64,000 nt of DNA from an uncultured Paracoccaceae bacterium (GCA_937872465.1 CALMSR010000001.1:1-64000), one strand, 5' to 3'; shown: positions 15,127-25,408, numbered from the stretch's first letter. Notes: generated by a model not told the origin, from the letters alone. Translations and numbers: made by a program.

Positions 15127-15905
15127 GCGAAACTGACGCCGATCGACCCGAGGTCGCCGTAGTCTGCGGCGATCACGTCGCCGGGTCTAATATCCACTGG
15201 CCGGGCGAACGCACCGCCCAGGACGATGTCACCGGCCTTGAGGCCGTCGCCCTGCGCCGCGAGCTTGCTGACGAGCCAGGCCAGGCCCGCCGCCGGATGT
15301 CCCATGACGGCCGCCGCAAGGCCCGATTCCTCGATCACGCCGTTTTGCGATAGCGTCGCTCCGACCCGGCGCAGATCGACGTCGAACGGCCGGATCGTGC
15401 GCCCGCCCAGCACGATGGCCCCGAACGCAGCATTGTCGGCGATGGTATCGACGATTTGCCGCGGCACCTCGGTCCGGTAGTCGATGATTTCCAGCGCCGG
15501 CTGCACGAACTCGGTCGCCCGCATCACATCGTGGATATGGCACCCTGCACCAGACAGATCCGACCCCATGACGAAGGCCAGCTCGACCTCCAGCCGCGGC
15601 TTGATGAACGTGCCCGCCGCGATGCGGGCGCCGTCCTGGAACAGCGCGTCGTCGAGGATCACGCCATAGTCCGGCTCGGTCATCTTCGATGCCTGCTGCA
15701 TGGCGCGGCTGGTCAGGCCGATCTTGCGCCCGACGATCTTCGCGCCGGCGGCAATGCGCGCCTCGGCCCAGCGGCGCTGAACGTCATAGGCGTCCTCCAG
15801 CGTCATTTCCGGCCAGGTCGCGGAGGGCTGCGGGCAGACCTTGCGGGTCTTCTCGGCGGCGAGGATCGCATCCGCCGCATACTGTCGGTTCTGGTCACTC
15901 AGCAT
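15123..15905 (-). CDS. 2-oxo-hept-4-ene-1,7-dioate hydratase-like protein
   Basis: A 260-residue protein of the MhpD/HpaH hydratase family, which adds water to 2-oxo-4-enoic acids. Marks are DAYDVQRRWAEARIAAGAKI, VGRKIGLTSRAMQ, the metal-binding PRLEVELAFVMG and ALEIIDYRTE, and the C-terminal GHPAAGLAWLVSKLAAQG. It lies seven bases after the dioxygenase gene and overlaps the aldolase. The hydratase-aldolase pair usually follows an extradiol cleavage, yet the ring-cleaving enzyme here is intradiol. Exact substrate not determined. Confidence 0.85.
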   Translation of the reverse strand: MLSDQNRQYAADAILAAEKTRKVCPQPSATWPEMTLEDAYDVQRRWAEARIAAGAKIVGRKIGLTSRAMQQASKMTEPDYGVILDDALFQDGARIAAGTFIKPRLEVELAFVMGSDLSGAGCHIHDVMRATEFVQPALEIIDYRTEVPRQIVDTIADNAAFGAIVLGGRTIRPFDVDLRRVGATLSQNGVIEESGLAAAVMGHPAAGLAWLVSKLAAQGDGLKAGDIVLGGAFARPVDIRPGDVIAADYGDLGSIGVSFA

Positions 15906-15912
15906 CGCAGCC

Positions 15913-16806
15913 TCACTTGATCGGGGGAATGGGAAGCCGGGACTCGCCGGGCTCCATCGTCAGCGTATGTTCCAGCGAATACCACTCGCCTACCTCGCCA
16001 TCCTCGGGGTGCGGCCTGTCGTGGCGCTCCAGCTTGCCGATCAGCGCCTCGGTCACGCCGAATTGCACGTCCGAGGTCAGATAGTCAGTCTCGTCCACGT
16101 AGGTCTGGTTGATGAGCGTCTTGAACCCCTGCTTGTGCGCGAGGACATGCACGTGGGCCGGACGGTAGGGGTGGCGATCCTGCGCCTTCAGCAGCTGGCC
16201 GACCGTGGTTCCGGTCGGGATCGGGTAGCCGATGGGCTTGACCGACTTGAACCGCACAATGCCGTCCGCGCCCGTAATAAACTTGCCACGCAGGTTGTAG
16301 TCGGCTTGGCTGTCGTCCTGGTTTTCGTAGAGCCCCACGGGAGAGGCGTGCCAGATGTCGACCTCCAACCCCTCGACCGGCTTGCCGTCTTGATCCTGAA
16401 AACGGAACGTGCCGTAGAGCCGCGGTCCCGGTGTGTCCGACCGCAGGATCGAGCCGCCGTTTTCGGTCATCGGCTGGTCCATCCGCCAGAACGGGCCCAG
16501 CAGCGATTGCGTGGTCTCGGTCGCACCGTTGTCGCCGTTGTTCAGCAGGCAGACCAGCGACGACACCCCGAGCGATCCCGCCATCAACACGAACTCGTTG
16601 TGCTTGTCGTTCGATTGCTGCCCCATCGTGTTGAGGATGCGGGTCGCCTGCTGGAACTCCGCCTCGGTCAGGCGCACGTCCCGAACGAAGGCGTGCAGAT
16701 GGGTGATCAGGCTCTTCATGATCTCGCGCAGGCGCGGATCGCTCGTGCGTTCCATCACCTTCTGGACTGCCGGTGTCACGTCCCGTTCGTTTGCGATGAT
16801 CGTCAT
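15913..16806 (-). CDS. Intradiol ring-cleavage dioxygenase (catechol/hydroxyquinol 1,2-type)
   Basis: A 297-residue non-haem Fe(III) dioxygenase. An N-terminal helical dimer domain (about 1-105) precedes the catalytic beta-sandwich. The four iron ligands are in place: Tyr160 (SPVGLYENQ), Tyr194 (PIGYPIPTG), His218 and His220 (RPAHVHVLA), with spacing as in catechol 1,2-dioxygenase. The N-terminal VQKVMERTSDPRLREIMKSL is typical of the hydroxyquinol/chlorocatechol branch. It cleaves a catechol-type ring between the hydroxyls to a muconate. Fourth enzyme gene downstream of GntR. Confidence 0.9.
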   Translation of the reverse strand: MTIIANERDVTPAVQKVMERTSDPRLREIMKSLITHLHAFVRDVRLTEAEFQQATRILNTMGQQSNDKHNEFVLMAGSLGVSSLVCLLNNGDNGATETTQSLLGPFWRMDQPMTENGGSILRSDTPGPRLYGTFRFQDQDGKPVEGLEVDIWHASPVGLYENQDDSQADYNLRGKFITGADGIVRFKSVKPIGYPIPTGTTVGQLLKAQDRHPYRPAHVHVLAHKQGFKTLINQTYVDETDYLTSDVQFGVTEALIGKLERHDRPHPEDGEVGEWYSLEHTLTMEPGESRLPIPPIK

Positions 16807-16821
16807 TTCCGTATCCCCCGT

Positions 16822-17256
16822 TCAGTCCGCCGAAAGCTGGCAGATGCGCCGCACGCCCGCGGCATAACCTTCGATGCCCAGCCCGGCGATCACCCCGTCG
16901 GCGCGATGCGAAACATAGGAATGGTGACGGAACGCTTCGCGCTTGTGGACCTGGTTGAAATGAACCTCGATCACCGCCGCCTCGTAGATGTTGAGCGCGT
17001 CCAGAATGGCGACCGAGGTATGCGTGAAGGCACCCGGTTTGATGACGATCCCGCAGGAGGTCTCGCGCGCCTCGTGGATCCAGTCGATGATCTGGCCCTC
17101 GTGGTTGGATTGCAGCAACCGGATACCGAACCCGTCAGCGCAAGCCGCCTCGCAGATCCGGGTGACATCCTCGAGCGTCTCGTGGCCGTAGATTTTCGGC
17201 TGGCGCCTGCCCAGCAGGTTCAAGTTTGGCCCGTTCAGGACCATGATGGTCTTCAT
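16822..17256 (-). CDS. aroQ: Type II 3-dehydroquinate dehydratase
   Basis: A 144-residue type II dehydroquinase: [20 protein letters not shown] with the active-site Tyr and mobile Arg loop, [37 protein letters not shown] and the VEVH-type [20 protein letters not shown]. It converts 3-dehydroquinate to 3-dehydroshikimate by the anti elimination. The loop differs from the biosynthetic consensus (GRRQPK for GTREPE), and the operon is catabolic, so quinate/shikimate breakdown is more likely than aromatic amino acid synthesis. ATGA overlap with the TIM-barrel gene. Confidence 0.92.
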   Translation of the reverse strand: MKTIMVLNGPNLNLLGRRQPKIYGHETLEDVTRICEAACADGFGIRLLQSNHEGQIIDWIHEARETSCGIVIKPGAFTHTSVAILDALNIYEAAVIEVHFNQVHKREAFRHHSYVSHRADGVIAGLGIEGYAAGVRRICQLSAD

Positions 17257-18050
17257 CTCGACCGTCCTTCAAGAAGGGCGGTGGTTGCGGTGTAGATTGC
17301 GCGGGCGCGGTCCGACGGGGGCCTCCTGTCGGAGACCGAAGGAAGTTCGACCGAAACCACCGTTTCCGCGGGTAGCGCGGCCACGATCTCTCTCAGTGGA
17401 AGGCTGCCCTCGCCGGGCAGAAGCCGACCGCCCCGCGCCTCGGCGATCAAGACGTCCGTGCCGGTAGGCACTGCGGCGGGCGCGTCGCAAAGCTGAGCTG
17501 AGCAAATGCTGCTTGAGGACATCGCGGTGATGCTTTCGGGCGTACCACCGCAGCGTGTGTGATGCAGCGCATCGACCAGATAGGCGGCGTTGGACGCGCC
17601 GGATCGGGCGATCAGATCCAGACAAGCTTGCGGACTGTCGATCCCACGCCACGCCATGCATTCGATATCGACGCCTAGCCCGTGGTCTCCGGCCAAGTCG
17701 CAGATCTGCGCGAAACGATCAGGCAGGCCCTCGAACAGGTCCGCGCAGGTATTGACCCGCTTCGCCCCCAGCTTCGTCGCGGCCTCCAGCGCGGGGATCA
17801 GCGTGCTCGGGTCGAGGTGACGGTCGATCACCACCGTTTCGATGTCATAGAGCGCAATCCCTTCGCCCGCCATAACGCGTCCGAGTTCCGCAAGCCCCCG
17901 TGCATCAGGAAGGTAATGGAGCTGTCCGGGCGCCACGGGATGAAATCGCAGCCCGACGAAGCCGAAACCGGCCTGCCGCGCCAGCCGCACCAGATCGGCC
18001 GGGGCGAGCTCGAGAAATGTGAAATGGCCGAGACCGATCGGGCGGGTCAT
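17253..18050 (-). CDS. Xylose isomerase-like TIM-barrel protein, possible dehydroshikimate dehydratase
   Basis: A 265-residue protein of the sugar phosphate isomerase/epimerase fold: [55 protein letters not shown] with the Glu ligand, [20 protein letters not shown] and [13 protein letters not shown]. 3-Dehydroshikimate dehydratases of the QuiC/AsbF kind have this fold and turn 3-dehydroshikimate into protocatechuate. Standing next to aroQ, that role is attractive but inferred. ATG 18050 overlaps the GntR stop; ATGA into aroQ follows. Confidence 0.7.
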   Translation of the reverse strand: MTRPIGLGHFTFLELAPADLVRLARQAGFGFVGLRFHPVAPGQLHYLPDARGLAELGRVMAGEGIALYDIETVVIDRHLDPSTLIPALEAATKLGAKRVNTCADLFEGLPDRFAQICDLAGDHGLGVDIECMAWRGIDSPQACLDLIARSGASNAAYLVDALHHTRCGGTPESITAMSSSSICSAQLCDAPAAVPTGTDVLIAEARGGRLLPGEGSLPLREIVAALPAETVVSVELPSVSDRRPPSDRARAIYTATTALLEGRSR

Positions 18051-18772
18051 TCGGGCTCCTTGGGAAGGCCAGCGGCGACCAGGCGCTGCAGATTGGTGGT
18101 AGAGCGCTCGATATGACCGCAAAGCAAGTTGGCCGCGTCGTCGACCCGGCGCTCGACGGCAGCCTCTGCGATGGCGGTATGTTCGTCGATCACCTCGCGT
18201 TGGATGCCGACCGCCTGCAGATAGATGTGGCGATAGCGATCGTTCAGGGCGACCAGAGTCCGGTACATTTTCATCAGGAGCGGCATGTCGCAGCGCTCGA
18301 TAAGCGCCAGATGGAAAGCGTTGTTGGCTGCCTCCCATTTGGCCAGGCTCGCCCCGTCACCCGCGATGCGGTCCGTCTTGTTGAGCCGGTACAGCGCCGC
18401 CATGACAGAGATTTCCCAATCCAGACCGCCGTTGGCGATGGATCGGCGCAGCGCATAAGGCTCCAGTTCGATGCGCAGCGCGCTGACTTCGTTGAGGTTG
18501 CCGACGGAAATCGGCGTGACGGTGTAACCGCGTTGTGCGGCGACTTCGATCAGCCCGTCGGCGACCAGCCGGGTGACGGCCTCGCGCAGCGGCGAAAGCC
18601 CGACATCCATCGTTTCGCGCAGTCGGTCGAGGTTCAGGCGCGCGCCCGGCTTCAGGATGCCATGCAGGATGTCGTGCCGCAGGCGCGCCTCGATCCTACC
18701 TGCGATCGTCGGCTTGCTCGCTGGTTTGACAACCGCGTCGAGGTCCGTGGGAGATGCGTCCAGTGCGGTCAT
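18047..18772 (-). CDS. GntR/FadR family regulator (FCD domain)
   Basis: A 241-residue regulator with an N-terminal winged HTH (IEARLRHDILHGILKPGARL, then MDVGLSPLREAVTRLVADGL) and a C-terminal FCD ligand domain with EANNAFHLALIERCDMPLLM and the His metal ligands near EHTAIAEAAVERRVDDA. ATG 18772 is preceded by AAGGA at eight bases and fits the family better than the in-frame ATG at 18808. It leads the catabolic operon and overlaps the next gene (ATGA), so it is probably autoregulated together with it; divergent DctP remnants lie upstream. Confidence 0.9.
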   Translation of the reverse strand: MTALDASPTDLDAVVKPASKPTIAGRIEARLRHDILHGILKPGARLNLDRLRETMDVGLSPLREAVTRLVADGLIEVAAQRGYTVTPISVGNLNEVSALRIELEPYALRRSIANGGLDWEISVMAALYRLNKTDRIAGDGASLAKWEAANNAFHLALIERCDMPLLMKMYRTLVALNDRYRHIYLQAVGIQREVIDEHTAIAEAAVERRVDDAANLLCGHIERSTTNLQRLVAAGLPKEPE

Positions 18773-18935
18773 ACCGAGCTTCCTTTTGTGAGACGATACC
18801 CCAAGCACAAAACCGATGTAAAGAGAACAAATCGATTTTTATAAACTGAATCCGTTCAAACGTATAACATCGATGCCACTGGATTCGGTTGTGCCGGTTG
18901 CGTCGACCCGATCCCTGACCCTAGGGAGGACAAAC
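18773..18935. promoter_or_regulatory. Divergent control region of the catabolic operon
   Basis: An AT-rich 163-base gap between the GntR gene and the divergent DctP start at 18936. It holds a 10-bp palindrome AAATCGATTT (18829-18838) and a nearby ACATCGATGC, a plausible pair of GntR half-sites. Regulation of both a TRAP transporter and the catabolic genes by one GntR protein is common. Exact promoter boxes were not fixed. Confidence 0.4.
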
Positions 18936-19343
18936 ATGCCATTTTCGATCACCTGTCGGGCCATGCTGGCGGCCACCGCAGCCCTCGCCATCGCCGCAAG
19001 CGGAGCGTTGGCCCAAGACCAGGTCCAGCTTCGGCTTTCAGCTGTGAATTCAGAGACCGATCAGCGCGCCATTGCGATGATCGCGATCGACGGCGACGAG
19101 CTGGTGATTGGCGCCACCCGCGCCGCACGACAGGCGCTCGGGCTCACGGGCGAGAATCTGGCGCGGCCCGTTCCGGTCGCAGACCTCTTCGGCATCGTCG
19201 ACGGCGATCTCGAGGCCGCGGGACGTGGGGTGTTGCAGCGGGCGCTGGCACGTTCGGGCGGAAATGCGTCGGCGGCTGCGCAGGCCCTCGGAATCAGCCG
19301 TGCGGCCCTGTACCGAAAACTGAACCGCCTCGGGCTCTCATAG
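18936..19343 (+). pseudogene. Chimera: TRAP substrate-binding protein start fused to a sigma-54 regulator tail
   Basis: ATG 18936 has AGGGAGGA upstream. Residues 1-27 are a signal peptide (ITCRAMLAATAALAIAASGA) and the next 18 (QDQVQLRLSAVNSETDQRA) are the start of a DctP-type periplasmic protein. From about 19,066 the frame continues as the end of an AcoR-like activator: IDGDELVIGATRAARQALGL, then a Fis-type HTH (GGNASAAAQALGISRAALYR) and the stop. Neither half keeps its core: the SBP lacks its ligand lobes, the activator its AAA+ domain. A deletion removed all genes between them. Confidence 0.72.
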
Positions 19344-19403
19344 GCGCCCTCGGCGGCTTCCTGAGCCTCCAACCGGCGGTCACATGGGCTGGGTGCGCCG
19401 ATC

Positions 19404-19421
19404 TGTCTCAATTCTGAGACA
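19404..19421. promoter_or_regulatory. Perfect 18-bp palindrome upstream of a dehydrogenase stub
   Basis: TGTCTCAATTCTGAGACA has perfect 7-base arms around a 4-base centre. It lies 106 bases upstream of the aldehyde dehydrogenase start and 60 bases after the AcoR-like gene. This is where an enhancer site for a sigma-54 activator would be expected. I found no clear TGGCAC/TTGC promoter pair between it and the gene. Both the activator and target gene are now broken. Confidence 0.5.
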
Positions 19422-19526
19422 CCGGGCGCTGGTTGTGGTGGCCCCCGGGGCTGACAGAAGATTCCTCTCGCGCAATTTTGTTGCGCAGCGCCGCATCCCG
19501 CGGCGCTCCCGAACCGGGAGGGAGCC

Positions 19527-19634
19527 ATGAACAGGATCGAATTCTTTCGGACCGCCACGGCGCCGTTCACCGCGCACTACGGCAATTTCATCGGCGGCAG
19601 GTGGGTCGAGCCCACTGTCGAGACGCGCAGGTAA
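19527..19634 (+). pseudogene. Aldehyde dehydrogenase, N-terminal stub
   Basis: ATG 19527 follows GGGAGGGAG. Thirty-five codons read NRIEFFRTATAPFTAHYGNF and IGGRWVEPTVETRR, then TAA. YGNFIGGRWVEP is the standard first strand pair of NAD-dependent aldehyde dehydrogenases, especially the acetaldehyde dehydrogenases that accompany AcoR-like activators. The rest, about 470 residues, is gone. The end overlaps inverted recombinase DNA. Confidence 0.65.
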
Positions 19635-19674
19635 AGGACGGCGCGCAGGGGCACGGTCTTGGCGATGGCTCCTT
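19612..19674 (-). pseudogene. Serine recombinase N-terminal stub
   Basis: On the minus strand, after AAGGAG, the sequence reads AKTVPLRAVLYLRVSTVG, the first strand of a resolvase domain with the catalytic Ser in YLRVS. The usual ATG place reads ATC, so the start is damaged or is the GTG a few codons later. It stops at the aldehyde dehydrogenase stub near 19,612. The internal part of a large serine recombinase at 5,772-6,084 is on the same strand. Confidence 0.55.
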
Positions 19675-19718
19675 CTCAATTATGGCTCGGCCGCAACCAT
19701 CGGGCCGCATGACTGCGC

Positions 19719-20027
19719 TCAGGCCGCTTTCCCCAATGGACGCGCGCGCTCGACCCGCTCGCGCTCCTTGGGCGTGTTCATCACCTCCCAAAGATCGTTG
19801 CGCCGCTGCACGTTGAGCCAGAAGTCCGGGCTGTTGCCGAACACACGGGCGAGGATCAGCGCTGTCGCCGCCGTCACGTTCCTGCGATTGCCGCACAGCT
19901 CGTTGACGTGCTTGCGCTGGACGCCCATCGCCTCGGCGAGCGCGCCCTGTGTCAGCCCCATCGGCTGCATGAACTCTTCGGTCAGTATCTCGCCGACAGT
20001 CGCCGGCTTGCGCTTGGTGGTCAGCAT
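19719..20027 (-). CDS. higA: HigA-type antitoxin
   Basis: A 102-residue HTH protein of the HigA/VapI group: PATVGEILTEEFMQPMGLTQ, GALAEAMGVQRKHVNELCGN, RRNVTAATALILARVFGNSP and DFWLNVQRRNDLWEVMN. ATG 20027 has GAGG upstream, 13 bases after the toxin stop. It should bind and neutralise HigB and repress the pair. It is downstream of the toxin as usual for higBA. It appears intact although the surrounding genes are broken, which fits maintenance by addiction. Confidence 0.92.
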   Translation of the reverse strand: MLTTKRKPATVGEILTEEFMQPMGLTQGALAEAMGVQRKHVNELCGNRRNVTAATALILARVFGNSPDFWLNVQRRNDLWEVMNTPKERERVERARPLGKAA

Positions 20028-20040
20028 CTTTGCCTCGCTT

Positions 20041-20337
20041 TCATCGGTAGCTGTGATCGTCCAGATAGATTCCGTTCGCCTCGCCGCGCCCGCCATCCCA
20101 GCGGAAGATCAACCGCCATTGCAGGTTGACGCGGATGAAATGGAAACCTGCGAGGTTGCCGCGCAGCTTCTCGAAGTGATTGCTGGGTGGCACGCGCAGG
20201 TCCTGATCGGTCACGGCGTCGTCAATCATCTGGAGCTTGCGGAACAGGCGGGCTTCCAGATCGGAAGGGATGTTGCGGGAACGGACATCATCCACAAATA
20301 AGGTCCGCAGCCAGTCGTCCCGAAAGCCTACGATCAC
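20041..20337 (-). CDS. higB: HigB-type mRNA interferase toxin
   Basis: A 98-residue RelE-superfamily toxin: FRDDWLRTLFVDDVRSRNIP, LEARLFRKLQMIDDAVTDQD, the signature PPSNHFEKLRGNLAGFHFIR and QWRLIFRWDGG. It starts at GTG 20337 with GGAG seven bases upstream. The family cuts mRNA at the ribosome. Upstream, the short AT-rich stretch 20,345-20,385 (GTGAGCATATGTACCAC) likely holds the promoter and operator. Confidence 0.9.
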   Translation of the reverse strand: MIVGFRDDWLRTLFVDDVRSRNIPSDLEARLFRKLQMIDDAVTDQDLRVPPSNHFEKLRGNLAGFHFIRVNLQWRLIFRWDGGRGEANGIYLDDHSYR

Positions 20338-20401
20338 AGCTTCACTCCAATAGTGAGCATATGTACCACTCTATAACTCATACTGCAATGGGAAACCGGG
20401 T

Positions 20402-20584
20402 TCAGCCGCCGGAGCCGAACAGGTCGTCGAACAGATCGCCGAACCACCGCTCGAACACCTTGATCTCGGCTTCCGTGACGGGGACATCCTCACCTTCGCC
20501 GCCAAGCGCTTCCGGGGCGAATGGCTGATCGTCGTCTCCAACCTCCCGACCCGGCGGGCGCTCCACGCTCGGCTGTGAGGATCA
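20402..20584 (-). other. Unassigned coding remnant
   Basis: Two opposite readings both look protein-like. On the minus strand an open frame without a good start ends in DVPVTEAEIKVFERWFGDLF, then DDLFGSGG and a stop at 20402, like the acidic tail of a larger protein. On the plus strand the same codons read GFRDGDILTFAAKRFRGEWL, then IVVSNLPTRRALHARL and a stop at 20578. Only one is likely to be a gene remnant and I cannot decide. The stretch to 20,686 holds no other gene I recognise. Confidence 0.3.
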
Positions 20585-20686
20585 GCGTCGACCGTGTCGA
20601 GACCACGGGGCAACCTCTACCTCCTCGACGCCGGTTCCGTGCAGTTCTGACGACGTGTATAATGATTCCAAACTGACCCACTACCC

Positions 20687-20869
20687 GAACGCATCGCCCT
20701 CGCGGCGCCCGACGCCACGCCGCTTGGCACCGTCGCGAGCGCGACCTATCTCGGCAGCCGCATGGAATACGTGGTGACGACCGGCTTCGGCGAGTTGCTG
20801 GTTTCCGCGCCGGTCACGGTGCAGTTGCTGGCGCCGGGGCGTCTTCTCCAACGCCGCGATCTATTGTGA
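20687..20869 (+). pseudogene. ABC transporter ATPase C-terminal (TOBE) fragment
   Basis: Sixty codons read IALAAPDATPLGTVASATYL, then GSRMEYVVTTGFGELLVSAP and VTVQLLAPG. That is the pattern of the TOBE domain at the end of ATPases for spermidine/putrescine or iron uptake (GxVxxxxYLGSxxxYxV). No Walker motifs are nearby, and the 5' part is missing. The last ten codons change character where the sequence meets the IS110 fragment. Confidence 0.45.
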
Positions 20870-20929
20870 GCAGGCTCCGATCTGGTCGAGATAGGTCCGT
20901 CCGGTAGCGCGCACCATCGACGGTAGCCC

Positions 20930-21120
20930 TCCCACCCCCTATAGTGCGACGTCGCACAGGCTTCCATGGCCGCAGTGCAGGCCGACCGCTGCGCCAGGAA
21001 TGGCAGAAGCTGGGCGCGCGACAGCTTCTTGCGGAAGACGACCGAGCCTTCGGCCGCGGCGCCATGTGCCTGGAACACGCGCTTTGCCAGATCAACGCCG
21101 GTTCCGGTAGCTTTCTTCAT
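20930..21120 (-). pseudogene. IS110-family transposase, N-terminal fragment (second copy)
   Basis: From ATG 21120 the minus strand reads GTGVDLAKRVFQAHGAAAEG, SVVFRKKLSRAQLLPFLAQR and TAAMEACATSHY, the DEDD domain head of an IS110 transposase. Sense is lost just after the ACAT-S-H motif, the same place where the copy at 13,636 breaks. The proteins are about half identical, so these are diverged elements, not recent copies. Confidence 0.78.
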
Positions 21121-21198
21121 TGGATGCCCTCTCCTTCCTGGGTGATTGGAACATCACCGCTGTGGCACACTGCGATGCCGTCGGGTTGGGGGCATCCA
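20930..21198 (-). mobile_element. IS110-family element, left end and head (second copy)
   Basis: The leader from 21,198 down to the ATG shares TGGATGCC, GACGGCATCGC, TGTGCCA and GGAGAGGGCATCC with the copy at 13,557, at nearly the same spacing (78 and 79 bases from the first word to the ATG). No right end is present. It abuts the start of the intact housekeeping region. Confidence 0.6.
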
Positions 21199-21335
21199 CT
21201 CCATCACATCCTAGTGCGACCGCCTGCGGTTCGGGGGAGAAAGCGCGATCGCGGCGACCCTGCGCGGCCTTGCCGAGCCTCCGCGGTTCGTCCCATAGTG
21301 GCGCATTCTCCATCTGCGGGGGTAGCGGACGCGCC

Positions 21336-24176
<2,841 letters not shown>

Positions 24177-24219
24177 CATCGTTTCGAAGCCGCCCCGGCA
24201 GGGTCACGGCGCCGGGGAC

Positions 24220-25239
24220 ATGACGCGCATGCTTCTCGCCTGTGCGCTCGGCCTCGCCGGGGCGCTGCTCGGCATGGCCGCCGGGCTGCCGGCGCCGGCG
24301 CTGCTCGGCAGCACCCTGCTGGTCGGGGCGGCGAGCATCGCAAGGGTGCCGCTGGCGGTGCCGGACGGGCTGCGCAACCTCGCCTTCGCCACCATCGGCT
24401 GCTCGCTGGGGAGCGGCATCACGCCGCATTTCGTCGACGATCTCGCCCGCTGGCCGGTGAGCCTCGCCCTGCTGGCGGTGGCGGTGGTCACGATCATGCT
24501 GGTCTCGACGCTGATCCTCGTGAAGGGGTTCGGGCAGGCGCCGGAGGACGCGGTGCTGGCGACCGCGCCCGGGGCGCTTTCCTATGCGCTGGCGCTGGCG
24601 GTCTCGCGCGGCCGCGACCTGCAGAGCATCATGGTCTTCCAGACCCTGCGTCTGATGGCGATCACCCTGACCCTGCCGCCGGTGCTGCAACTCGTGGGCG
24701 AGCCGGGGCAGTTCTGGAGCGGGCGCAGTGCGGCCGTCGTGCCCTATGCCGCGGCGCTGCCGACGCTGGCGGTGGCCTTCGCGGCCGGGACGCTGGGGGC
24801 GCGGCGCGGCATGCCGGCGGCGCATCTGCTCGCGGGCATGCTCGCCAGCGGCGCGCTGCACGTGACCGGGGTGGTCGAGGGGCGCTTTCCGCCCCTGCTC
24901 ATGCTCTGCGGCTTCGCGGTCACGGGCGCGGTGGTCGGCGTTCGCTTCGGCAAGATCACCTTCGCGGACCTGCGCCGTCTCGCCGGGGCCTCGGCGACGG
25001 TGATCGCGGCCTCGGTCACGCTCTCGGCGCTCTTCGCGCTCGCGGCGGCGCGGGCCGCGCATATCCCTTTCGGCCAGGCCTGGGTCGCCTTTGCGCCGGG
25101 GGGCGTGGAGGCCATGGCGGCGATGGGCCTGGCGCTCGGCTACGACCCGGCCTTCGTCGCCACCCACCATCTTCTGCGCATTGTGCTGGTGATCCTGATC
25201 CTGCCGCTGCTGATGGCGCGGGCCAGGCGCTGGATCTGA
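24220..25239 (+). CDS. AbrB family membrane protein
   Basis: A 339-residue integral membrane protein with two repeated halves, each containing several hydrophobic helices (LACALGLAGALLGMAAGLPA; LAFATIGCSLGSGI in the first half, VTGAVVGVRFGKITFADLRR and FGQAWVAFAPGGVEAMAAMG in the second). This matches the AbrB/DUF445-like ammonia monooxygenase-related family, now seen as putative transporters or regulators of envelope processes. ATG 24220 is close behind gcvP on the same strand; ATG 24229 is an alternative start. Function unknown. Confidence 0.8.
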   Translation: MTRMLLACALGLAGALLGMAAGLPAPALLGSTLLVGAASIARVPLAVPDGLRNLAFATIGCSLGSGITPHFVDDLARWPVSLALLAVAVVTIMLVSTLILVKGFGQAPEDAVLATAPGALSYALALAVSRGRDLQSIMVFQTLRLMAITLTLPPVLQLVGEPGQFWSGRSAAVVPYAAALPTLAVAFAAGTLGARRGMPAAHLLAGMLASGALHVTGVVEGRFPPLLMLCGFAVTGAVVGVRFGKITFADLRRLAGASATVIAASVTLSALFALAAARAAHIPFGQAWVAFAPGGVEAMAAMGLALGYDPAFVATHHLLRIVLVILILPLLMARARRWI

Positions 25240-25408
25240 GCTCGTGGCCCCCTTCGGCCGCCCGGGTGGGGCCGCCGTCCGGCCCGATCGTGGCGGTCTC
25301 CCGAAGCCGTCGCCCGCAGTTGACCTAGTGCGCCGCGGCAGCTAAGCCTCTCGATGGGTTACGGCGAACCCGGCCACGGGGCTCGCCGGTGGGGAACGGA
25401 GGGCGCCC
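25240..25408 (+). promoter_or_regulatory. Upstream region and candidate promoter of the nuo operon
   Basis: TTGACC (25320-25325) and TAAGCC (25343-25348) are spaced by 17 bases, a fair match to alphaproteobacterial housekeeping promoters, 61 bases before the nuoA start. GGAGG lies six bases before the nuoA TTG. The rest is GC-rich without clear symmetry. The promoter call is by eye only. Confidence 0.4.

Noticed and set aside
19422..19526. A sigma-54 promoter before the aldehyde dehydrogenase stub
   Set aside because: No GG-N10-GC pair with the expected TGGCAC/TTGC context could be placed.
21199..21335. A glycine riboswitch before gcvP
   Set aside because: No matching tandem conserved cores were seen, and the region is short and next to IS debris.
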